DNA of 64,000 nucleotides from Mixia osmundae IAM 14324 (taxonomy: Eukaryota > Basidiomycota > Mixiomycetes > Mixiales > Mixiaceae), in the NCBI RefSeq assembly GCF_000708205.1, contig NW_014575550.1, positions 266,913-330,912 on the forward strand, read 5' to 3'. The translations under genes and the position numbers were made by a program. Under the pieces are notes generated by a model. It saw nothing but the letters and a program-made list of their open reading frames with translations. It ran no database searches and was not told where the DNA came from. Each line of letters opens with the position of its first letter. The first letter of the stretch is position 1. Of the stretch, positions 34,525 through 46,828 are shown in pieces.

Positions 34525-36631
34525 ATGGCCACTCTGACCGATCTCTTTCGCGAAACGCTCGCTGGCCAGTTCACCAGATGGGCGTCCGGCGAGCGTCTCT
34601 TCAAGGTATCGCAGCACTTTACCTGCGATGACAGCAGCTCAGAGCTGCTCACGCATACAGTTTCCTGAAGAGCTGGAGGGCTTTGTGGTGCCAGAATGTT
34701 ACAAGCCAGGCTACGTCGCACCCCCCAAGCCCGTGGAGAAGAGCGAGACTGCCAATTCGACCACGAGCTCAGACGCGACTCATACAGACCCCCAAGGCAA
34801 AGCTAACGGCGAGAAACCGGCTCACTCGCCTGACGAGAAGTCTCTGCATCCATCCCCCTCGAATGCAGCAGAGACAGCTTCGATGAGAAGGCTCGAGAGC
34901 AATGTACAGGGCGAGAACCCAAAATTCTCAGATTTGTCAAAGATGACGACACAACAAAGAAGAGCCGCCGAAGCCATGCAGAAATACACGCTCGTCGATT
35001 GGTATGATGATCATGATCAGGCAAATCCAATGAACTGGTCGACTGGTCGGAAAATCTGGGTTGGCTGGTGCATATCCATCCTGACCTTTGCTGTCTACAC
35101 TGGTCAGTCGCCACATTGGTTTATTGTCGGCAGACCGCTGATGACTTTCGCAGGCTCTTCTATCATCACCTTGGGATTCCCTGACCTCATCGCCCGGACG
35201 GGCGTCAGCTCCCAGATGGCGACCCTGGCTCTCTCGGTAAGCAGATCCATGATGCCCTTGCTGCCAGCTGACAAAACGCGCAGATGTATGTCCTGGCATA
35301 CGGCGTCGGCGCTCTTTTTTGGTCCCCACTGAGCGAGATCGCTGCCTTTGGCCGTAACCCTTGGTATGGTCCGCCCATGCTGGCCTATCTGTTGCTACAA
35401 GTTGGCGCGACTCAAGTCAACAACTTCAATGGTCTCATAGCAATTCGGTGAATCTTGCGTTACCGTTTGCTAGACTTAGCTGACTTTAATCAGCTTCTTC
35501 ACTGGCTTCCTAGGAGCGCCAACATTAGCGACAGGCGGTGCTTCGCTCACTGATGTCTTCGCGCCCCAGTTCCTACCGCTCGCATTCTCTGTCTGGGCTC
35601 TCGCTGCCTTTGGTGGTCCATCGATTGGCCCCGCGGTAGCTGGCTTTGCGGCTGCTCGCAATGGCTGGCATTGGACTATGTACGAGTTACTCTGGCTCGT
35701 CGGCTTTGCACTCGTCTTTGTCGTCTTCGGTCTACCCGAAACATCACACGGCAATATCCTGCTACGCCGTGCAGAGCGACTACGAAAGCTGACTGGCAAT
35801 GACAAGCTCAGATCGGCGGCAGAAATCGAAAAGGAAGCAATGACGGTCAGAGATACCCTGATCGAAGCCATTGTCAGACCCACAGAGATCTTTATCAAGG
35901 ATCCGGCGGTTATGTTCGCAGACGTCTTTATCGCCCTGATCTATGCCGTATATTACCTCTTCTTTGAGGCGTTGCCACTGTGGCAGGACGAAACGCTTCA
36001 CTGGCGTATCGGCATCCAGGGCATCAGCTATCTTTGCATCCTCGTCGGCGGGGTCGTCGGCGCGCTCTCTTATATCATCTATCAGGGAACACGGGTCAAG
36101 AAGTATTACGAGACCAAAGGAATTCCCCCGCTCGAGATGGCACTCGAAGCCGCCCTACCTGCGACGATACTATCCAGCGGTGGTCTTTGGATCTTTGCCT
36201 GGACCGCAAGGGGTGGCGTCAATTTTATGGGCGCCTTGACCGGTCTGGCTCTCTTTGCAGGAGCCAATTTTGTGCGTCTACCGCAAGCGAGTATGTGCGG
36301 AGCTAATACGGGCTCCAACAGGTCATCTTCCAGTGCATCATCCTCTACATCTCGATGACATACCCTCGCTATGCTGCCAGCTTGCTCGCTTTCAATGACT
36401 TTTTGCGAAGCTCGACAGCTGCCGGACTTCTGCATGCTGGTCGACCCTTCTTCGTCAATGTTGGGCTGTCGCCAGGCGTCTCGATCCTGGCTGGTATCAC
36501 ACGTACGTTGCTAGCAATGTTCGGTGATGAATGTGCTCACACGATCGTGCACAGTTGCTTTCTTGGTACCTTGCTACTTCATCTACAAGTTCGGTGACCG
36601 CTTGCGAGCTCGCTCAAAGTTTGTCGGATGA
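34525..36631 (+). CDS. MFS drug:H+ antiporter (DHA1-type) transporter
   Basis: Twelve-helix major facilitator; family members export drugs or polyamines across the plasma membrane. The start ATG at 34525 is followed by a short exon, then a long cytoplasmic N-terminus rich in Ser/Thr/Glu (to about residue 145). VDWYDDHDQANPMNWS before helix 1 is a hallmark of fungal DHA1 proteins. Helices follow through several short introns: YGVGALFWSPLSE, FFTGFLGAPTLATGGAS (motif C-like), GPSIGPAVAGF, YELLWLVGFALVF, a central loop with RKLTGN, and C-terminal helices to ARSKFVG. The substrate cannot be inferred. TATA box upstream. Confidence 0.9.
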
Positions 36632-36682
36632 TGTATATTGAACATGCCTTAGAAGAAACAGTGATCATGCATGTAATTTTCC

Positions 36683-38566
36683 TCAGTTGGCCTTTACTCT
36701 GCTCTTGCGCTTGCTGAGCTGAGCCTTGTCATGATTACTTCCGTACGGGCCTACGCTGCCGTCCTCTCGCTCTGGTCTCGCGCTTTCAACGTCTCCTGCT
36801 CTGCGCTCTGCCTTTTCCATCGCCTTTTGAGCCTTGTGAGCCGCCTTGCGCTCGTCTTTGACACGCCGAGACTCTTCGACAATCTCGCGCACTTCTGCCA
36901 GCAGACGGTCTGCTAGCGCTCGATCATTTGATTCTAGGGCGTACAGAAGCTGGATTTCCCGCTGCCACACTCCTGCCCCCCCTTGCCCCGGTTTGTCGGA
37001 CTTCTTGTCCGCGCCGCTAAGAGTACCATCAAGCATGGGCGTCTCAAGTATCATCGGGACGTCATCAAAGCGAGGGTCCGTCATTAGATTGGCGAATGCA
37101 TTCAGCCCGAGAAACCCAAGTCCGATATTCTCGTGAAGATCTCGATGAGAGCCTAGGTCCGTCTTCGAGTCGTTGAGATGCACAGCCTTGATGTACTGTA
37201 GTCCGACAACTCTGTTGAATTCTGCGAGTGTTGTTTGGTAGGCCTCCGGTGATCGCAGATCGTGACCATAAGCGAAGACATGACAGGTATCGAAGCAGAC
37301 GCCAATGCGAGACTTGTCATGGACGTCATCGATGATAGCTGCAAGATCGGTGAAGGCGCCGCCCAGCTTGTTGTTAGTCTCGGCCATCGTCTCGATGAGA
37401 ACAGTGACTGAAGGCACACGCTCATGGGCACGGTTGATCGCGCTAGCAACCGCCGCGAGACCGGCTTCGCGCGTACATTCTCCGACGGTCGAGCCTGGGT
37501 GAAAATTGACGAGCTTGATACCCAGCTGGTGAGCACGCTGCATTTCGTCTACAAAAGCTTCGAAGGCTTGTTCGTGTTTGTTCGGGTCAGGATTGGCCAA
37601 GTTGATGAGATAGGCCATGTGAGTGACGATGTGCTTGCTCTGATCGAAGCCCTTGCCATCGGCTAGCTGGATGTGCCGTTTGATGTCTTGCTCATCCTCA
37701 AGATGATCGTCGTGGCTCGTCATCAAGCCAGCACACCGCAGCGGAAATTCGAATTTTGCCTCGTCTGAGATGGGCGGGCCCTTCCACTGCCGCTGGGACT
37801 TCAGGAACAGAGCAAATGCTTTGGCGCCAATCAGCAAAGCGTTGTGGACAGAATTGTGAGCGCCGCCCGCAGCTGATACATGAGCACCGATGTATTTCTG
37901 TCAGGAGGAACGCTTCTCAGGTACATACAGTGGGCGTATGAATCGAAAGCCCACCTTGCTGCTCAATTGTCGCTCCGGATAATCTACGGGCTCGACGGTC
38001 TTTCTCTTGCGCGATCGCTTCGGCTTCAGCACCTCTTCCACCGGATCAATCTCCTCTATGGCAGTCATCGCTTTGACCGTCTTCTCCGACAACGGCTCGA
38101 CTTCTCTCCCGGCCGTCCCGGCTGTTTGGCTCTTGTCGAGCGCAGTCTGTCCTTTTGACCGGCTTGGGCGCTTGCCTTTGGCTTTGCTTGCCGGCGTGCC
38201 TTGAAGGGACAGGCTTTCGGCATCGGCATCTACTTTGAAGCGCTTGCGGGCTTTGTGAGTCTCAACAGCCTCGATGCCGCTTCTGATGGCAGCTTCGGCA
38301 CTCAGACGAGACTTGCGAGAGGGGCGCTGACCTGTCGTGGCTTCGTGGGAGCTCTGGGCTGGGCTTGTTCCTGGTTTGTAGTCCTCATCTACGCTCGAGA
38401 GCTCGCTCTCGCTCTCCTCGCTGGACTGCTCGGCCTGCACTTGCTTGCCCTTGCCCCTCCGGCTTGGTCTGGCCATGGTACGCTGATGATTGAAGAGTCT
38501 GGCCATCGATGCATCCATCTCGTCTTCTTGTGCCACACCCGTTGCCTCTAGCCATCGCTTGACCAT
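36683..38566 (-). CDS. APN1: AP endonuclease IV (Apn1)
   Basis: Cleaves abasic sites and repairs 3' blocks in base excision repair; nuclear and mitochondrial in yeast. Two exons joined across a 57-nt intron: KYIGAHVSAAGGAHNSVHNA, LVNFHPGST, VLIETMAE (metal-binding Glu), GVCFDTCHVFAYGHD, AVHLNDSK, SHRDLHENIG and ILETPM. These are the endonuclease IV metal ligands. An unusually long N-terminal extension of about 200 residues, acidic then Lys/Arg-rich (KPKRSRKRK near its end), and a basic C-terminal tail (SKRKSRVKAN) look like nuclear localisation regions. ATG 38566 is used; the frame further upstream starts with TTG. Divergent from LIG1 with 138 bp between starts. Confidence 0.94.
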
Positions 38567-38704
38567 CCTTGCTGACCCGACTGGCGGTGTTCGAGGGGAT
38601 GATGTCAGGACGGAAGTGATCTGAAGGCAAGTCAATCAATCAATCGATCGCGCACTGACTGACCACTGCGCTTCCCCCGCCAGCAGCTGCCGGCACGCAG
38701 GTCG

Positions 38705-41700
38705 ATGTCAGACAGCGATAGCGATGAGCTACAGTTCATCTCCTCCTCCTTCCAAGGCAAGCCCAAGCAGAGGAAACCACCCAGAGACCGAGCAGACGAA
38801 AGCATGGACACGACTCCCAAGCCCAAGAACCGAAAGGCGATGGGGGGCAGAGGCAAGAAGGCCAGCCATGTAGCGAGCACGCCTACTACACAGTCTGATC
38901 TCACTACCTTTGGCTTCTCGGGTAGCAGAGCTGCACGTGATGAGCAAGCTGGCTCGCCGAAGACCAATGCGAAAGCCAGACCCATCCCGACCGGCAAGCA
39001 GACGGTCAGTGACAGAGCTGCCTTGCCACCAGCACCGCGTCGCCGTACCCTCCCCGGCGCTTCCGAGCTCATCACGCTCGACGAATCGGATGATGAAACA
39101 TCAGAAGCACATGCGTGTGCAGTAGTAGTTGTCGCAGATAACCCCACATCCTCCCGCCCACCAGAAGCAGGTCCATCTCGTCACACTGTCAAGAGGCCAT
39201 CTTCGCAGATCGTGCAGGACGAGGAATATGCTCGCCAGCTTGCCGATGTGCGCACGCCCTCACCGCCGCCACAGTCGAAGCGAGTCAAACAAGATTCTGC
39301 TAGCACTTCGCCGAATGGCAAAGAGCGCGTCTCTCATCATCCCATCTTCTCAAGTGGGGCCAGCGGCCGCCAGTCTGAGCCTCAACGGCCTGGACAGTCG
39401 AGTCTCAACGCCGACACGAGCATGAAGCACGAGGACGTCAAGCGCGAAACGATAGGATCAGTCTCGGTTCTAGGCGCCGCCATTGCGCCAGGCTCGGAGA
39501 TCAGCTACCCACTCCAAAGGGACATCTTTGATTTCCTGCCATCGCGCGATATTGACACCTCCAGCTGGCCTCGACAGAATGGCAAAGTCATCGTGCCCTA
39601 CGCTTTCCTGACAGCTGCATTCGTCCTCATCGCTGCAACGCGCAGCCGGCTCGTCATCGTCACTCTCCTGACAAATGCCCTGCGAACCATCACACATTTT
39701 CAGCCAGACGCGCTCCTGCATGCCGTCTATCTGACGACGAACCACGTCGCGCCCAGCTACGAAGGCATCGAGCTAGGAATCGCGGGCACGGTCGTCACGA
39801 AGGCCATAAAGACCGTCTCGAATGCCGGTCCGGGGGAGCTCAAGAAGCTGTGGACCAAGCACGGCGATATGGGCGACGTCGCGTTTGAGTGCAAAGCTCG
39901 TATTCGTACCATCGTACCGACCGCGCCGTTGACGATCTCTGGTGTCTACAAGAGCCTTGTCAAGCTTGCTGGCTTGCGGGGTCCAGGCATGACACAGACC
40001 AAGAGCGACATCGTCCAGAAGATGCTCGTCTCGGCACGCGGTGAGGAAGTCCGCTTTCTTGTGCGAACCTTTGTGAGCCATCTGCGCATCAATGCAGTCA
40101 GGCTCACCGTCACCGCAAGCTTGGCGCGAGCTTTCTGCTTGACGGACTCGCGTCACTCCGAAGAAGAGGAGTTCGCTGCTCTCGCTGCCACGGCCCGACA
40201 CAAGCGAGCTGCCTCATTCGAATCTTCCTCCAGCCTTTTCTGGATCCCTGTTGATCGTCGCCAAGGACTGCGAGCAACCGCAAAGACGGTCAAAGAGGGT
40301 AAAGATCTGCCGGCGCGTCTGGCGTTGATGCAGACCCTTGCCGCAGCCGAAAGGACAGTCAAGACAGTTTACGTTCGTCATCCGAATTACAATCATATCG
40401 TACCTGCTCTTCTAGAGACTGGCTTATCCGGACTGGCTGAAGCCGTACCCATTGCCATCGGCACGCCGCTAAATCCCATGCTCGGACAGATCACGCGCGA
40501 CCTCGGCGATGTTGCCCAACGGCTGGCTCCGAATCGACCATTCGTTGCTGAATGGAAGTACGATGGTCAACGCGTTCAAATACATGCGCGTACACGCGAG
40601 CCTGGTGAAAAGGTCAACGCAGATCCCATTACTGTCAAAGGCAAAGGCGGGAAATGGGTAGGCGACGATAACTCGGTCTATGTGCGACTCTTCTCTCGCC
40701 ACCTAGAAGTAAGCTGAGCGTTGGCATCTCTAACACAATGCTGATCATGAAGATAGGATATGACCGAGAAATATCCGGACATCCTCGCGCTGGTGCCAAC
40801 CATGCTGAATGCGACAGCAGCGCGCAAGTCGGCCGGAGAGCCGGAGCATGTCGATTCATTCGTCATGGATGCAGAAGTCGTGGCGATCGATGTAGCCAGC
40901 GGTGCTTTGCAGACATTTCAGGCATTAGCAGGTCGAGCGAAGAAGGACGTCCAGCTTGGTGAGGTCAAAGTGAGGGTTGGCGTCTTCGCGTTTGACCTGA
41001 TGCAGCTCAATGGTGTATCATTACTGGAGCAGCCGTTCCGCAGACGACGCGACCTTATCAAGAAATTGCTGCCGCCTCGTACGCCAGACGATCTCAAGCT
41101 AGCCCGTTTCGATCACGTCAAGTCACTCGAAGGCTCGACTGCTGATCTTGAGCCGATAGCCGAATTTATGGCTGAAGCGATTAGCAACCGCTGTGAAGGT
41201 CTGATGATCAAAGTCCTTGACAATGAACCTGTCGACAGTCTCGCCATACAGACTGAGCCTGCACATTCTGACGACGACGGCATATCGGATTCAGACGAGG
41301 AGAGCAAAGCGCATCTCTCACCCCAAAAGCCTGGTCGTAAAAAGGCTCTGCTTTCAACATACGAGCCCGACAAGCGGGCAGACAGCTGGCTAAAAGTCAA
41401 GCGAGACTACGGCGCCCTGGGAGATTCTCTCGATCTCGTTGTGCGTTAGCTCTCCATTTATATCACAGAGACACGCTGAAGTTTCACTCAGCCAATCGGA
41501 GCTTGGCACGGGCAAGGACGGAAAGTGGGATGGTGGAGCCCCATATTGCTCGCGCTTTACAATCCGGAGACAGAAGGATTCCAGGCGGTCTGCAAGTGTA
41601 TCAGTGGCTTCACGGACGAGTTTTACAAGTCCTTGAACGAAAGATACAAGCGAGACTCGGACAATTGCTCCAGAACCCGCCTAGCCACCATCGAGCCCGG

Positions 41701-41965
41701 CGGTCTTCATCCAGACTATTGGTGGGAGCCAAGTGAGGTTTGGGAGATCCGCGGTGCAGATCTTACACTCAGTCCAACGTACAACGCAGCGCAAGGACTC
41801 ATTTCAGCAGAACGAGGGCTGAGTCTCCGTTTCCCTCGATTTATCAAAGTCAGAGACGATAAGTCGATAGAGCACGCCATGACCCCACAAGATCTTGCTG
41901 CGGCTTACGAACGTCAGACGGCGGGTCAGCTCAACGGGCATTCGTCGCAGAATCCGGTCAAGTAA
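38705..41965 (+). CDS. CDC9: ATP-dependent DNA ligase I (Cdc9)
   Basis: Joins Okazaki fragments and finishes base excision repair. Exons 38705-40708, 40757-41440 and 41492-41965. The N-terminus is Ser/Asp-rich and holds a PCNA-box-like QSDLTTFGF (residues 63-71; second aromatic position is Gly). The DNA-binding domain (VPYAFLTAAFVLIAAT ...) is followed by the adenylation motif EWKYDGQR with its active-site Lys near residue 617, the motif MDAEVVA, FDLMQLNG and EGLMIK, then WLKVKRDY, LDLVPIGAW and SEVWEIRGADLTLSP. An acidic insertion of about 45 residues sits between EGLMIK and YEPDKR (about 41215-41350), where other family members I know have only a few residues. Complete otherwise. Confidence 0.95.
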
Positions 41966-42082
41966 GATCTTGACCCAGTGAACGCCGTTCGAGCGCAATC
42001 GAAGCAAATAACAGTCGCTATGTGTGCTCGATGCTATCTGTGCATGTTGTGTGTAAACAAGTGTATGCATGCTAGACTGAAA

Positions 42083-43924
42083 CTACGCGAAGAAGCCTTT
42101 TCGGTCTTCCGAACGCATCCGAGATAAATGACCGAGTGCTAGATACAGTGAAAACAGACGCTTGCAGTCCGAGTCGTCCTTGAACGGGTAAGGTGCACCA
42201 AGCTGATAAGCAGCAGCGAAGCCTGCAAACTGCATCAGCAGGTCATATGTGTAGACAGGAGTAGACTGACCTGAACAAACTGCAAGTTCGTTCATGTTCA
42301 ACACAGACCATGCACCGGCGTAGTGCGTGTGGTTCTTGCCCTGGATGGACCACATCCATGCGACGGTACCGCCGTAATGTTGCCATCGATGACTTTGCTG
42401 TTTCCACCACCGCTTAAGGATAATCTTGTCTTCTGCAATGTCGTCCTTTGTCCAGAGGTGGCTGCTATTGTCTCTGTCGAGAAAAATGGTCTGAAAAACG
42501 TGTTGCTCAAGTGGCGGCGCCTTTCCCATGGGGATCTTGCGGCCCTTGTGTGTTGCCTCGTCGTCGCCATCGCGTTCGTTCTTGTAGCCCTTGCCCTCTG
42601 GCCCATAAACGCTCTCGCCTTTGAATTGAGCTTGATAGACAGTCAGGTCGAATGACATCTCGATTTTGGCTTGGTCCTCCGGATAGGTATGGATGAAATA
42701 CAAAGGCTCCCAATTCTTCTCGGCAAATTTATACTGCTTCTGGGCTTCTTCGTCGTCATCGCGCTTACCAGATCGCATTTCTGGATCATGTCTGACTTTG
42801 TAATACTTCTCCATATAGTCGAGATCGGAATGGGTATACGTGACATCCCATAAGTATTTGACATTGCCGAGAATCTTCTTTTCCTTCCAGCTCGCGTCCT
42901 TACCGAGGATCTTTAGCGCCGAATCAGCATCGCAGGCTAGGACGAGCTCGTCAAATGTCTCTGTATGTTCTTTGCCCGGCCCGACTATCTCGAGGTTGTT
43001 GTCGACATCCTTGACATCGCGGCTGACGAGCGTGACGCCGTCGAGTCCGTTCTTGCCTGAAGTCCGCTTGACCGACAGAACCTGTCGCCCGCAGACCACA
43101 CGTACGTTGCCGCGCGACTCGGCCTCCTTGGTCCAAGCCTCGTATACCTTGGACAATCGAGGAAAGCTTCGCATCTCTGGGATCGACGCAAGCAAAGAGT
43201 CAGGGGAGTACTCGAATAGCTTCATCGAGGGGTCCATGAAGACTCGTTCGAGAATAGCAGATGAAATGAACGGCGTTTGATTGCCAGTACCGAAAAAGAG
43301 GGCTACCAGCGGTAAGAGCATCACATTGCCGAATCCCTGTCATTGCATCGATCAGGCAAGGCCCACAGAGTGCACAAGCGTACGAACCTCTGAGAAACGG
43401 AACATCTTAAGCATCGCTTGCACGCTGATGAGGGCAAAGACAGGCTCGAACATCTTGATCACTTTGAGTGCCGTACCGAATTTCTTGATGTCGCCTGCAT
43501 AGCGATCGACGACATCGCTTGGGAATACGTTGGTCCAGAAAGTGTCCTTATCCTTGCCAAACGCGATTTGCATGCCGACTTCGCTGGTGGTGAAGCCTAG
43601 TGTGTTGAACATCTTGAAAGTGTTGTAAAACTGAGGCGAAGCGCCCTGGACGCCATCGTTGATGTAATCCGATCCATATTTCTCAGTCGCCTGGGCATGC
43701 GCATCGGCAGATTTGCCAGACATGGATTTGGACAGATCATACGATGTGGCCATGCCGCCCGCGTTGGAAGACATCTCATATACCGTGACATCGAATTTCT
43801 GAGGAGATAGACTGAGTGCGTAGGCTGTCGACATGCCCGATGCGCCGGCCCCGACGATGATGATGCGCTTACGAGGTGGGCCATCGCTGGTAGCTGTAGT
43901 GCTGCTTGAGTCTGAGCCGCCCAT
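42083..43924 (-). CDS. FAD-dependent amine-oxidase-like oxidoreductase
   Basis: The dinucleotide-binding motif is at the N-terminus: RIIIVGAGASGMSTAYAL, followed by the E/D residue (VTVYEMSSNAGGMA), the standard FAD-binding pattern. Two main exons with a break near 43390-43320 and a small intron near 42270. Later segments (ETFDELVLACDAD, GAWSVLNMNELAV, SGFAAAYQLGAPYPF) correspond to the FAD-closing region of flavin amine oxidases. The substrate is unknown. Start MGGSDSS at 43924; the frame above begins with GTG. No membrane segment is obvious, though a helix near the C-terminus is moderately hydrophobic. Divergent from MCM7 with 171 bp between starts. Confidence 0.78.
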
Positions 43925-44047
43925 GCTGATGAAGATCGAGCGTGTGTAAGTGCCGGCGAATTGACGACGATCGCGAGCTTTAAAGATCGATGTGACGCAA
44001 CATCTCCGCTGCTCCACCGCAAGTGGTCGAGCGCGCTCTGCGAAACG

Positions 44048-44053
44048 ACGCGT
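44048..44053. promoter_or_regulatory. ACGCGT (MluI cell-cycle box) before MCM7
   Basis: ACGCGT lies 42 nt before the MCM7 ATG at 44096, within the 171-bp gap shared with the divergent flavoprotein. The same arrangement is found before PMS1. MBF binding is inferred. Confidence 0.5.
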
Positions 44054-44095
44054 CTCGAACGTCGCCTCGAGCTCGCTCTGCCATCTGTGACCGAC

Positions 44096-46780
44096 ATGGC
44101 CTTGCCGGTGATCAACGTAGGTCTCGCATTCTCGCTCGCGTGAGGACGTTGATGATTTGCCGCAGCTACCGCTCGACTACGAGGCCGAAGCGCAAACGAT
44201 ACAGACCTTTTTGCAGAAATGTACTGCACCCACTCGCGCGGTGCTCAGGCGTCAAGGCATGATTCGAGTCGATGGTATGGACGACACCGCTCTCGAGGAG
44301 TCTGCACGCCGCGAGAACGCCATGGATGCCGACATGAGCTCGGAGGAGGAAGATGAGCTTGCAGAGGAAGATCGGCCAAAGAAATACCTGGACATGCTGG
44401 TACGCCATGCCATATCGCAAGGAGACGGATCTTGACGAGCTTTGTAGCAACGCGTTGCAAATCGAGAGCAAGAGAAGCTCGTCATCGAGCTCGACGACGT
44501 TTACAGGGTGAGTTTCTTGGTTCGCCAGAAGCACAGCTGCTCACCGTCGGCAATGAGCAGGTGGAAGGCGCGGCTCTTGTCGCGCATATTATGCAGAACG
44601 CGCTGCGATACCGCAATCTGTTCGGCACCGTCGTAGATCTGCTAATGCCAGAGGCGACGGTGGAGCTGACCGGCAAAGAAGACGTGCTAGATACCATCAT
44701 GGAGCAGAGGCGCGAGCGATCGCGACTGAACGAAGAGGCAGGTGAAGAGATCTTCCCGATGGATTTGGTCAGACGATAGTGCGCTCAATGCTTTTGCGTC
44801 AAATTAAGGAGCTGACCAGTGGCTCAGCAATCTGTACTTCAAGCCAAGATCAGGCAGCAAGGCTCTAGCCGTCAGGGAAGTCCGAGGTGCCCATCTCGGC
44901 AAGTACATCACCGTTCGAGGTATCGTCACGCGTGTCAGCGAGGTCAAACCCCTATTGCTTGTTACGGCCTATACCTGCGATTCTTGCGGCGTCGAGATAT
45001 TCCAGGAGGTCGCCCAAAAGACAGTCAAGCCGCTGACCGCGTGCATCAGCCAAGCATGCGTGGACGATGGTGGCCGTGGCACACTCCACATGCTCACTCG
45101 TGCTTGCAAATTCTCACCCTTTCAGGAGCTGAAAATCCAGGAAATGGTTCGCTGCGATTGGAACCCTGTAGGAGCTGGCTGACCTCCTCTGAATGCAGGC
45201 CGACCAAGTCCCTGTCGGGCACATTCCTCGCACGATGACGATTCACCTCAATGGAAATATGACCCGACAAGTCTCACCGGGCGACGTCGTCAATATTGGA
45301 GGCATCTTCTTGCCCATGCGCTATGAAGGCTTCAAGGCCATGCGACTCGGGCTGCAGACCGACACGTATCTCGAAGCGCATCACATTCATCAACTCAAGA
45401 AGCAGTACGAAGCTATGGAGCTGACGCCAAAGATTGTGCAACAAGTTCAAGAACTGAAAGAGGATCCTCGACTGTACGCCAAGCTGGCAACGTCAATCGC
45501 GCCAGAGATCTATGGACACGAGGACGTGAAGAAGGCTCTCCTGTTGCTTCTCGTCGGCGGTGTCACGAAAAACATGGGAGATGGCATGAAGATCCGGGGC
45601 GATATCAACATCTGCCTCATGGGCGACCCTGGAGTCGCCAAGTCCCAGCTGCTCAAGTATATTACTAAGATTGCGCCTCGAGGTGTCTATACCACTGGCC
45701 GGGGCTCGTCCGGCGTTGGTCTCACTGCTGCGGTCATGCGCGATCCCGTCACAGACGAAATGGTGCTAGGTATGCCTTTCCCGTGCTCAGCCATGTGTCA
45801 CGCTGAACTTGGCCACAGAGGGCGGCGCGCTCGTGCTCGCCGACAATGGCATCGCATGCATTGATGAATTCGACAAGATGGATGAATCTGATCGCACAGC
45901 GATCCACGAAGTGATGGAGCAGCAGACCATATCGATCTCAAAGGCTGGCATCACGACGACGTTGAATGCTCGCACATCGATTCTGGCTGCCGCAAATCCT
46001 CTATACGGACGCTATAATCCCAAGATCTCACCGGTCGACAACATCAACCTGCCCGCTGCCTTGCTGTCTCGGTTTGACATCCTCTTCTTGATCTTGGACA
46101 CTCCGACGCGTGACGATGACGAGCGTCTGGCTCAGCATATCACTTATGTGCACATGCACAGTCAAGCACCGGAGCTCTTGACCGATATAGTTAGCCCCAC
46201 TTTGATGCGTCATTACATCGCGCTGGCTCGGCAAAAGCGGCCGACCGTTCCGCCCGCCGTGTCAGAATACGTCGTCGGTGCATACGTACAGCTTCGGAAG
46301 CAGTCCAAAGAAGACGAAGATCGCAATCAGGCATTCACGTACACTTCTGCGCGAACACTTCTCGGCATCTTGCGGTTATCACAGGCATTGGCTCGCTTAC
46401 GATTCGCAGATGAGGTCGAGATACCGGACGTTGATGAAGCACTGCGCCTGTCTGAAGTCAGCAAGTCTTCGCTCTACAATGACGATGCCGATATGCGGGC
46501 AGCAGAGAACGATCGAACAGACACGTCTAAAATCTACCGCATCATCCGCGATATGAATGAGGCTGCTTCTGAAGAAGACGATGCGCTCAGCTTGCGCGAG
46601 ATCAGGGAGCGCGTGCTTGCCAAAGGATTCACTGAAAGCTCACTCACGGTACGCCGATCCTTTGCACAACCTCTTCGCCAGACTAATGATCGTGCACAGG
46701 AATGCCTGGACACTTATGAGGAGCTCGATGTGTGGCAGAGAGAAGCTCAAGGGACGATGCTGCGTTTCTTACAGGCATGA
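44096..46780 (+). CDS. MCM7: MCM7, subunit of the replicative CMG helicase
   Basis: AAA+ subunit of the Mcm2-7 helicase. Start MALPVINL, joining to [18 protein letters not shown]. Exons continue with [38 protein letters not shown], a zinc finger ([19 protein letters not shown]), [10 protein letters not shown], Walker [25 protein letters not shown], Walker B CIDEFDKM, then NPLYGRYNP, and the Arg-finger SRFDILFL. A winged-helix C-terminus follows to the stop at 46780. About eight introns, all short; the first (44117 onward) removes the sequence between AAC and CTACCG. The family hallmarks separate it clearly from Mcm2-6. Its promoter carries an ACGCGT. Confidence 0.95.
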
Positions 46781-46828
46781 TATAACAATCGTGCGGGGTG
46801 AGTGGCCTGTTGTAAGCGAATGTGAGGT

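Noticed and set aside
37890-37916. 27-nt intron at the APN1 exon join
   Set aside because: A 57-nt intron with a good donor further upstream restores the same frame and is more plausible.
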